Origin: a virus
Direction: 5' to 3' (one strand)
Virus record (IMG/VR): IMGVR_UViG_3300010379_000008
Span: 1-51,232 of that record
DNA: 51,232 bases
Below are positions 1-5,257 of the stretch, in pieces (position 1 is the stretch's first letter; the number at the start of each line of letters is the position of its first letter). The notes beneath the pieces were generated by a model. That model saw only the letters and a list, made by a program, of their open reading frames with translations, made no database searches and was not told the origin of the DNA. The translations under genes and the position numbers were made by a program.

Positions 1-1
1 G

Positions 2-457
2 AATTTCCCGGTCCAGCTTTTCGCCATAAGAACGAAGCGTGTCCACCCGGATCGAAAAACTGCAGCCAATCCATTTAACCTTCCCATCCCGAAAACAGAA
101 GGCCCCGCTGCCGGCGAAGGCCGTTACGTCCACGCGCAAACGGAAGCCCAGGGGCTTTCGAAAGAGGAACGCACCGCCGCCGGCGATGTTGTGAAACGGA
201 ACTATGTCGTCGCCGTCGGCTTCAACGAGCAGATCGACTTTCCATTCACCTTGGCCAAACCCGAGGTCCTTACTGCGACCGCGGAGGCCATGGCGTTGAA
301 ACTGTTCGATCAGATGGGCGTTTTGCCGGCTCGCTCGAAGGGTGACCCGGTAATCGTTGGACGAATTCTTGACCCGCGTGGGCCGAAAGGCCAGTGGTTC
401 GCGGGTCGCTATATCACGTTCATGGTCGCCTGGTTCGTCGATACGCGCGAACTGTAG
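2..457 (+). CDS. hypothetical protein, 5' end beyond the window
   Basis: The frame is open from the first bases of the window to a TAG at 455-457, giving 151 visible codons, so the true start lies upstream. A GTG at 191 could be an internal start but has no purine-rich site in front of it. The C-terminal half alternates short hydrophobic beta-like stretches (YVVAVGF, YITFMVAWFVDT) with charged turns, so a small beta-rich fold is likely. I do not recognise a family. It shares direction with the next four genes and is opposite to the phage late genes. A type A heptamer hairpin follows its stop within 20 bases. Confidence 0.5.
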   Translation, partial: NFPVQLFAIRTKRVHPDRKTAANPFNLPIPKTEGPAAGEGRYVHAQTEAQGLSKEERTAAGDVVKRNYVVAVGFNEQIDFPFTLAKPEVLTATAEAMALKLFDQMGVLPARSKGDPVIVGRILDPRGPKGQWFAGRYITFMVAWFVDTREL

Positions 458-472
458 CGACGCCGGCAGCAA

Positions 473-527
473 AGAGTAGACAGCAAATGCTGAGGTCCTG
501 CTGTCTACTGCCTACTCTCTACTGCTC
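473..527. repeat. type A heptamer inverted repeat
   Basis: Left arm has AGTAGAC units ending in CAGCAAA; right arm is the inverse (CTGTCTACTGCCTACTCTC). It sits right after a stop codon and could fold into an imperfect hairpin. Confidence 0.8.
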
Positions 528-588
528 ACAATTCATCTCGCCCTTTTGGTTACGGTCGCTGCCAGAGAAACAACCCCTGGAGGTGTTT

Positions 589-1056
589 ATGGCAGCGAAG
601 AAAAATGCGGGCGGAGTCAGGAGGCCCTCGCCCAGCGCGAAAAGCAAGATCCCCTGGGCGCTGCTCGTCGCAGCCGTCAAGAGCCGGTTCAAGTCGGACC
701 GGGAAGTCGACGTCGGCGAATATCCGGTACGCGGCAAGCTGACCTTGGCGCTCGATTGCACGGTGCAGCGTTTGCCCAACACGACCGAGACGCCCCCCTA
801 CAAGCCGGACTGGATCGTCCTGCTGGCGATCCTGCTCGAGGAGAAAGAAGTGGACCTCGACGACGTGGCCCTGCTGCTCGATGAGGTCGAGGAGAAAGCC
901 GCCGAGGAGCTGGCCGACGACACGTATGTCGACGCCGTCAAGGCGGCCCTCGAACGCCAGGCGGCGCGCTGGAAGGCGAAGCAGGAAAACTGGCCGAAGA
1001 ATGGCGCCACGAAGGTGGCCGGTAGCGTCGAGGTGATCGACTGGAAACCGGGGTAG
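589..1056 (+). CDS. hypothetical acidic helical protein, 155 aa
   Basis: I chose the ATG at 589 because GGAGG stands at 579-583, six bases upstream; the longer open frame reads through the repeat DNA before it. The N-terminus is basic (MAAKKNAGGVRRPSPSAKSK), followed by a hydrophobic/basic helix near residues 22-38, a beta-like stretch, then a strongly acidic helical segment around 95-120 rich in Glu and Asp. The C-terminus is again basic. No catalytic motif or known family is recognised. Flanked by type A and type B repeat elements, it is probably its own transcription unit. Confidence 0.6.
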   Translation: MAAKKNAGGVRRPSPSAKSKIPWALLVAAVKSRFKSDREVDVGEYPVRGKLTLALDCTVQRLPNTTETPPYKPDWIVLLAILLEEKEVDLDDVALLLDEVEEKAAEELADDTYVDAVKAALERQAARWKAKQENWPKNGATKVAGSVEVIDWKPG

Positions 1057-1068
1057 AGGAGGGATGAG

Positions 1069-1150
1069 AGGATAGGGGCCAGGGGCGAGGGCCATGAGGT
1101 ATGACACCGTCGCAAGCGATGCCCTGGCCCCTAACCCCTAATCCCTGGGC
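1069..1150. repeat. composite type B arms around a J core
   Basis: B heptamers (AGGGGCC, AGGGGCG) on the left and their inverse (GGCCCCTAACCCCTAATCCC) on the right flank the J core sequence CACCGTCGCAAGCGATGCC. Confidence 0.8.
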
Positions 1151-1343
1151 TAGAGGATGGGGAAATGAGAAGGCGGCAGCCGGCGAAGAATCTGACCACT
1201 GCTCACTATGCACTCGCCACTACCGGCGCACGCTCTCGGGCGAGCGCTTCCTGGCCAGCGAAGCAAGGCTGTGGGTCGAGCGCTGGAGCTCGTTTGCGTA
1301 CGACCATGGGCGGACCGAGGCGGTGGTCGTGAAACTGAAGTGA
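1101..1343 (+). pseudogene. possible gene remnant, 3' part only
   Basis: This open frame starts inside repeat DNA and contains repeat-encoded residues up to about 1228. Only the last roughly 38 residues (from RTLSGERFLASEARLW to VVVKLK) look like ordinary protein. No start codon with a ribosome-binding site precedes that part. It may be the 3' end of a gene whose front was overwritten by repeats, or it may be chance. Confidence 0.25.
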
Positions 1344-1344
1344 G

Positions 1345-1406
1345 GCAGTAGGCAGTAGGCAACAAACAACGATGAGCGAGCCCGGTCTACCGTCTACTGT
1401 CTACTT
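1345..1406. repeat. type A heptamer inverted repeat
   Basis: AGTAGGC units and CAACAAAC on the left; GTCTACCGTCTACTGTCTAC on the right. The 315-base gap from 1344 to 1658 holds this element, the 1463-1490 palindrome and a second type A element; I see no gene in it. Confidence 0.8.
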
Positions 1407-1462
1407 CCCCAGGCAGCGGCTGCCACGCCTCGTGGCAACGACCCCAAAAACGGCCGCTCGCC

Positions 1463-1490
1463 ATTGCGCATTTTAATGAAAATGCGCAAT
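1463..1490. promoter_or_regulatory. 12-bp inverted repeat upstream of the recombinase
   Basis: ATTGCGCATTTT and AAAATGCGCAAT form perfect 12-base arms around AATG. A smaller palindrome (CTGCCAGTTTGGCAG) follows immediately at 1491-1505. AT-rich and unlike the surrounding G-rich repeats, it could be a protein-binding site, a terminator for upstream genes or part of an attachment region. No U-run follows it, which argues against a simple terminator. Confidence 0.55.
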
Positions 1491-1509
1491 CTGCCAGTTT
1501 GGCAGGGGG

Positions 1510-1581
1510 AAGTAGACAGTAGACAGCAAACCCTGAGCGACTCCGCCACCTGACTAGTGTCTACTGCCTACTGTCTACTTC
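1510..1581. repeat. type A heptamer inverted repeat
   Basis: Left arm AAGTAGACAGTAGACAGCAA, right arm GTCTACTGCCTACTGTCTAC, spacer about 30 bases. It lies between the palindrome and the recombinase gene. Confidence 0.85.
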
Positions 1582-1658
1582 GCGAGGATCGCCTTATTCG
1601 CGTTCGGAGGGACCCGTGGCTCTCAAGCCCCTGCGTTCAATGCACCAGGATTTAGGCC

Positions 1659-2417
1659 ATGTCTGCACAACCCGATCGAAAGCGGAAACCCAAAAAGCTC
1701 CCTGCCTATCTGCGGGGCGGCGAGGGGGCGCGGCTGATCGCGGCGTGCAAAACGCGCCGGGATCGGTTGATCGTCCGCCTGTACCTTTATCACGGTCTTC
1801 GCCTCCGCGAATTGGCCCGGCTGCGCATTCAGGAGCTCGATTTCCCCGGGCTGCAGATCTTCATCTACCAGGGGAAGGGCGGCCAGGATGGCTACGTGGC
1901 CATGCACCTGAACGTCGTCGAGGAGCTGCACTGGTGGCTCGACTGGGGCCGCAACGCGCGCAAGGGGGGATGGATGCGGGGAGAGGGGTTAGGGACGAGG
2001 GGCCAGGGGCCAGGGGTCAGGGATCAGGGACCAGGGGCGAGGGGCCAGGAGCAATTGTTTCTGCAGTTCCCCGAACCATTGCCAGCGCTCGGCGCGGGTC
2101 TCCCGACCCCGCCGCTCTCTGCCTGGCTATTTCCGTCGCCTCGGGATCCCGACAAGCACCTGAGCGCCCGCGCCATCCAGTGCCTGTTGACTGGCGCAGC
2201 CAAACGCGCCCAGCTCTTTCGGCCCAACGGCAAGCCGATCAGCCCGCACGTGCTGCGGCACACGTTCGCCACGGAGATGCTGCAGGGGGGCGCCGACATC
2301 CGCGAGGTACAGGAGGCCATGCGCCACGCTTCGCTGCAATCGACCAGTATCTACCTGCACTGCTCGGCGGATCGCACGCGGGCGGCCGTGCAGCGACTCG
2401 ATTTTGAAGGGAAGTAG
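1659..2417 (+). CDS. tyrosine recombinase / phage integrase
   Basis: Site-specific recombinase of the XerC/lambda-Int superfamily, 252 aa, expected to integrate or excise the element. The catalytic set is visible: Arg48 in GLRLREL, Lys73 in QGKGGQDG, His197 and Arg200 in HVLRHTF, His223 in MRHASL, and the nucleophile Tyr232. The N-terminal core-binding (SAM-like) domain is very short or missing: only about 20 residues precede the catalytic domain, so this resembles compact integrases. Residues about 107-160 are an inserted low-complexity stretch encoded by type B heptamers (1981-2052) and then a K repeat (about 2091-2119), in frame between beta-strand and helical parts of the catalytic domain. 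Whether the enzyme tolerates this is unknown, but all active-site residues are kept. ATG at 1659 is preceded by an AGG-rich stretch. Confidence 0.9.
   Translation: MSAQPDRKRKPKKLPAYLRGGEGARLIAACKTRRDRLIVRLYLYHGLRLRELARLRIQELDFPGLQIFIYQGKGGQDGYVAMHLNVVEELHWWLDWGRNARKGGWMRGEGLGTRGQGPGVRDQGPGARGQEQLFLQFPEPLPALGAGLPTPPLSAWLFPSPRDPDKHLSARAIQCLLTGAAKRAQLFRPNGKPISPHVLRHTFATEMLQGGADIREVQEAMRHASLQSTSIYLHCSADRTRAAVQRLDFEGK
1981..2052. repeat. type B heptamers in frame inside the integrase
   Basis: About ten consecutive units (AGGGGTT, AGGGACG, AGGGGCC and variants) encode Gly/Arg/Gln-rich heptapeptides such as GLGTRGQ, GPGVRDQ and GPGARGQ. Confidence 0.9.
2091..2119. repeat. K repeat inside the integrase
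   Basis: The stretch around GCGCGGGTCTCCCGACCCCG matches, inverted, the core at about 25066-25092 and directly the one near 27960-27985, so it is a dispersed repeat rather than integrase-specific sequence. Confidence 0.7.
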
Positions 2418-2571
2418 ACAGTAGACAGTAGACAGCAAACCAAGCGGCTACCGTCTACTGCCTACTGTCTACTGCCTACTTAATGAGGCGGCCTCTGGCC
2501 ACTTTAGCATCGTAAATTGGCGGGCGAAGCCCAGCGACCCCTCGTCCCTCGCCCCTATTCCCTCGCCCCTT
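2414..2571. repeat. composite repeat: A hairpin, H core, B heptamers
   Basis: A type A inverted pair (2414-2482) overlaps the integrase stop, followed by the H core (GCGGCCTCTGGCC to GGCGGGCGAAGCCC, 2486-2535) and inverse B heptamers (CCCTCGCCCC) up to the next gene's ribosome-binding site. Confidence 0.85.
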
Positions 2572-2583
2572 TTGGAGTTGCAC

Positions 2584-3105
2584 ATGCCCCGACCGACTGA
2601 CATCAGCCCCGAGCGGGAAGCCGAATGGAGCCAAACATTCGGCCGCTATTTGCATGAGGGCGCCCCGGAGCTGACGCGCTGGGTGGTTGCCCGCGCCTAC
2701 GAAGTCTTTTGCGCCTCAGCCTGGGTCGTGGACGAGCTGGACCGGTTGGGCGTTCCGCAGCTGGAGATCGTCGAGGTGGCAAGGGAGATGCGCGCCATGC
2801 TGGCGCGCACGAGCGATCCCTGGCCGGCCGCCGCCGCCCTGGTCGAGCGCTATTCCGGCCAAAGAGTGGCGAGGGAACAGGGGCTAGGGGCGAGACCGGT
2901 GCCCTTGACGCGCGTGATTAGCGGCTTGCGCTGGCGCCTGCTGATCACCTCGATTCTGCTGGCAATGGTAAGCTTCATGTGGATCTCCAGCTTGAGCAGG
3001 CTCAGCCAGGCCAACGACCCGATCCGTCAACTTGAGGCGACGAAGTCGCCAACCATGCCCTCGCCCCTCGCCCCTGTTCCCTCGCCCCCAGGAGCACAGC
3101 CATGA
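2584..3105 (+). CDS. hypothetical single-pass membrane protein, 173 aa
   Basis: ATG at 2584 is preceded by TTGGAG seven bases upstream; an upstream in-frame ATG-like codon lies within the repeat and is less likely. About 120 mostly helical cytoplasmic residues are followed by one membrane helix (around LLITSILLAMVSFMWISS) and a short C-terminal tail. Two small stretches are repeat-derived: REQGLGARP near residue 100 and the last residues SPLAPVPSPPG, both written in type B heptamers. Its stop overlaps the next ATG (ATGA at 3102). No family recognised. Confidence 0.65.
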   Translation: MPRPTDISPEREAEWSQTFGRYLHEGAPELTRWVVARAYEVFCASAWVVDELDRLGVPQLEIVEVAREMRAMLARTSDPWPAAAALVERYSGQRVAREQGLGARPVPLTRVISGLRWRLLITSILLAMVSFMWISSLSRLSQANDPIRQLEATKSPTMPSPLAPVPSPPGAQP

Positions 3106-3332
3106 GACCCAGCGTCATTGAACGTCCGACCCAGGTCCGCGTAACCCTCGCGAAGGTGATGCGGTAGTTTGTGTTCACTGCGCAGCACTCTTGGTTTAGG
3201 ATCCGGGCATGATGCTCCGCAGGATCACCGAGGAGGATATAGACCGGTACCGGCCAACAGGAAGGCCTTTACGAAGAGCTCTTGCGCGCTAGATTGGCGG
3301 TCGCAATGCTGCTCAGAGCCGAAACGAATTAA
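3102..3332 (+). pseudogene. decayed duplicate of the zinc-ribbon gene at 3753-4037
   Basis: An ATG overlapping the previous stop opens a 21-codon frame (MRPSVIERPTQVRV...). From about 3143 the DNA is clearly homologous to the gene at 3753-4037: VVCVHCAALLV, MLRRIT and RYR are conserved, then a stop (TAG replacing a Phe codon) interrupts. After a +1 frameshift near 3258 the alignment resumes with GLYEELLRARLAVAMLLRAE to the matching stop. The first CxxC pair of the parent is missing. This is a truncated, frameshifted paralogue, so not expected to make a working product. Confidence 0.8.
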
Positions 3333-3339
3333 CGCCGCG

Positions 3340-3378
3340 CAAGCCGGCGAGGGACGAGGGGTGTGGGACTAGGGAAGA
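3340..3378. repeat. type B heptamers
   Basis: Short G-rich run with AGGGACGAGGGG and AGGGAAGAG units between the pseudogene and the next gene. Confidence 0.5.
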
Positions 3379-3399
3379 GTGAGGAGTGGAGCAACGACG

Positions 3400-3738
3400 A
3401 TGCCGAACCCTAGCGAACCGATTCCGCCGCCCTTGTCTGAAACCACGGCTCTTGTGCAAGCCTACTTGCGCGAATACCGCCTGGCCTCGGCGCTCGCCAG
3501 GGACGTCTCGGAGCTGGTCGAACGCGCCAGAAAGAGGATTGCCCTCTTCGATAATTTCCCGGAGATCTGTCCGGGTCCGCTGGCCTTGCGCGAGGAGGAT
3601 TGGCCATCGAACGAGCTTCTCAAAGGAACCCTCGCCGCATATCGGGAAGCCCATGAGCGTATGTCGGTCGCCTGGACGGCGATCCCGGAGTCGGAGCAGG
3701 TGGGTTTGATGCGGCCCAAGTCTTGCAACCTGCATTGA
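3400..3738 (+). CDS. hypothetical helical protein, 112 aa
   Basis: I place the start at ATG 3400, behind GGAG at 3388-3391. The protein (MPNPSEPIPPPLSETT...) is predicted nearly all helical with amphipathic stretches around residues 20-55 and 75-100; no membrane segment, Cys motif or catalytic signature is seen. It ends 14 bases before the next start, so the two are probably co-transcribed. No recognised family. Confidence 0.6.
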   Translation: MPNPSEPIPPPLSETTALVQAYLREYRLASALARDVSELVERARKRIALFDNFPEICPGPLALREEDWPSNELLKGTLAAYREAHERMSVAWTAIPESEQVGLMRPKSCNLH

Positions 3739-3752
3739 ATGGCGAACGAACG

Positions 3753-4037
3753 ATGGCCCACATGAAGATCAACGACTGGAAACACCCGGAGCAGCCTTGT
3801 CCTGCTTGCGGCGAGGAGATTGTAGGCGCCTGGTCGCAAGGCGATCGCGCCCCTCGCGAAGGGGTTCCAGTTGTTTGCGTTCATTGCGCCGCGCTATTGG
3901 TCTTCGGTCCGGCCATGGTCCTCCGAAGAATCACGCAGGCGGATGTAGCCCGCTACCGGACCCAGAAAGGTCTTCTCGACGAACTGCGCCGCGCCCAGCT
4001 TGCGGTGAAAATGTTCTTGCGAGCGAAGAGGAATTAA
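3753..4037 (+). CDS. small zinc-ribbon protein, 94 aa
   Basis: Two Cys pairs, CPACGEE near residue 18 and CVHCAAL near residue 45, form a likely zinc ribbon. A helical basic C-terminus (RRITQADVARYR, LRRAQLAVKMFLRAKRN) follows. Such small ribbons often act in nucleic-acid or protein contacts, but no specific role can be assigned. ATG 3753 gives a natural N-terminus; a longer frame from 3723 overlaps the previous gene. The upstream pseudogene at 3102-3332 is a broken copy of this gene, evidence of local tandem duplication. It is the last rightward gene of the left block and converges on the leftward late genes. Confidence 0.7.
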   Translation: MAHMKINDWKHPEQPCPACGEEIVGAWSQGDRAPREGVPVVCVHCAALLVFGPAMVLRRITQADVARYRTQKGLLDELRRAQLAVKMFLRAKRN

Positions 4038-4060
4038 AACAGGCATCGTGCCGGGAAACC

Positions 4061-4213
4061 CTACGGCCGCCGGTTGCAGTGATAGGAGCAGTTACCCCAG
4101 CGGCATTTCTTGCCGGCCAGCCGGCGTTCGAGGCAGGTGATCAAGCGTTGCAGCCGCTCGCGCTTCTCACGCAGCCGGCACAGCTTTTTGTAGAGCCGGG
4201 CCTCGGTGACCAT
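4061..4213 (-). CDS. small Cys-rich coiled-coil protein, 50 aa
   Basis: Below usual length cut-offs but convincing in composition. It begins MVTEARLYKKLCRLREKRER, a continuous amphipathic basic helix, and ends with a Cys/His cluster (KKCRWGNCSYHCNRRP) holding three Cys and one His spaced like a small metal knuckle. It reads leftward, converges with the zinc-ribbon gene, and may be the last gene of the late transcript. The ribosome-binding site is weak (GAGGG two bases from ATG). Confidence 0.5.
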   Translation of the reverse strand: MVTEARLYKKLCRLREKRERLQRLITCLERRLAGKKCRWGNCSYHCNRRP

Positions 4214-4322
4214 GTCCCTCGCCCCTCGAAGAAGTAGACAGTAGGCAGTATAGAGTAAACGGCCCTGGCTTGCTGTCTGCTCTTGCCTGACCTCTCGCCC
4301 CTAGCCCCTATTCCCTATTCCC
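4214..4322. repeat. composite type B and type A repeat
   Basis: Inverse B heptamers, then an A pair (AGTAGACAGTAGGCAGTATA / GCTTGCTGTCTGCTC), then inverse B heptamers that also encode the last residues and the stop codon of the XRE gene. Confidence 0.85.
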
Positions 4323-4757
4323 TACCTGATTGCCGATCCACAAGATCTCGACGCCGACCTCGAGCACGCCGGCCAGCTTGACGAGCGTGCCGATGTGCGG
4401 GTTCGTGAGCTCGCCGATCTCCAGCCGTTCGAGCGTGCGCCGATGGACCAGCGCTTTCGCCGCCAGCTCGCGCTGGGAGAGGCCCAGGCGCTTGCGCAGC
4501 ACGACCAGCCGCGCCGGGAAACCGAGCGGCAAAATCCCCAGGGGCCGGATCTGCACGGTCTTGCGGCGCAGCAGGCTGCCGTTTTTGCCGCTGATCGTGT
4601 GATCGAGCTGGATGGCGCGGGAATCGTCGTCCTCGATCGGCGGCGACGGGAAGATAGGCGAGCCGCGGCGGGCGCGCTGGGCATACAAACGCCGCGCCTC
4701 CGGAGAGGCCGGCAGCGGCGCCGGAGGTTCGTCGCGAGTAATCACGGTCAAAAGCAT
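4308..4757 (-). CDS. XRE-family helix-turn-helix protein
   Basis: 149 aa. Residues about 80-140 form an XRE/Cro-CI type helix-turn-helix domain: VLRKRLGLSQRELAAKA gives helices 1-2, VHRRTLERLEIGE the recognition helix, and NPHIGTLVKLAGVLEV the fourth helix typical of the family. The N-terminal 70 residues are Pro/Arg-rich and not recognised. The last six residues (QVGNRE) and the stop are supplied by type B heptamers, so the native C-terminus may have been altered. It is the only obvious regulator at the distal end of the late region. Target unknown; toxin-antitoxin or repressor roles are both possible. Confidence 0.75.
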   Translation of the reverse strand: MLLTVITRDEPPAPLPASPEARRLYAQRARRGSPIFPSPPIEDDDSRAIQLDHTISGKNGSLLRRKTVQIRPLGILPLGFPARLVVLRKRLGLSQRELAAKALVHRRTLERLEIGELTNPHIGTLVKLAGVLEVGVEILWIGNQVGNRE

Positions 4758-4769
4758 ACGCGAAAGGAG

Positions 4770-4875
4770 GGGATAGTGGATAGTGGCTGGTGGTGAGTGG
4801 CGAGAGGACCCAGACCCAAAGCCCGGCGTAACGAGCGCCAGCTCTTCTCTCGCCGCTCACCACTAACCATTGCTC
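4770..4875. repeat. type C heptamer inverted repeat
   Basis: AGTGGATAGTGGCTGGTGGT on the left and the inverse (CTCACCACTAACCATTGCTC) on the right; a core of about 40 bases lies between. Confidence 0.8.
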
Positions 4876-4876
4876 G

Positions 4877-5176
4877 CTACACCTTCGTGCTCACGAGCAG
4901 GCTGCGGATCGATTCGAGCATATCGCCGCCGACCGTTTGCACGAGAAACTGCAAGAGGTAAATGGCCCCGTCGGTACCACCGCTCAGGCGGACGGTTACC
5001 TGCGTGCCCACGACCGCGATGGCGCCGATCGTGAGGGCGTTATCGCCCTGGAAGATGGTGACCGTGGGGGCGGGGGATGCGGCCAACTGATCGCCGGCCA
5101 CGATCTGGCTGCGGGCCGCGAAGTCGCAGGCGAAGGTTTCGACCTCGGCGGGTTTCTTTTTGAGCATGTCGGCCAT
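4877..5176 (-). CDS. small beta-rich virion protein, possibly fibre/tail adaptor-like
   Basis: 99 aa. After a short basic N-terminus (MADMLKKKPAEVE) the sequence is a run of beta strands (TVTIFQGDNALTIGAIAVV, TQVTVRLSGGTDGAIYLLQF) ending in a hydrophobic strand. Small beta-sandwich proteins of this length and pattern (GGTDG-x-YLL) occur as phage fibre/tail adaptor proteins near the end of tail modules; the assignment is by resemblance only. It directly follows the 20-repeat protein in the same direction. Confidence 0.5.
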   Translation of the reverse strand: MADMLKKKPAEVETFACDFAARSQIVAGDQLAASPAPTVTIFQGDNALTIGAIAVVGTQVTVRLSGGTDGAIYLLQFLVQTVGGDMLESIRSLLVSTKV

Positions 5177-5193
5177 GCGAACCTCGGCTCGGG

Positions 5194-5252
5194 GGAGTAG
5201 ACAGTAGACAGTAAACGGCCGTTGTTTGCTGCCTACTGTCTACTGTCTAGTT
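5194..5252. repeat. type A heptamer inverted repeat
   Basis: AGTAGACAGTAGACAGTAAA and TTTGCTGCCTACTGTCTACT with a short loop, in the 81-base gap between two late genes. Confidence 0.85.
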
Positions 5253-5257
5253 CCTGC

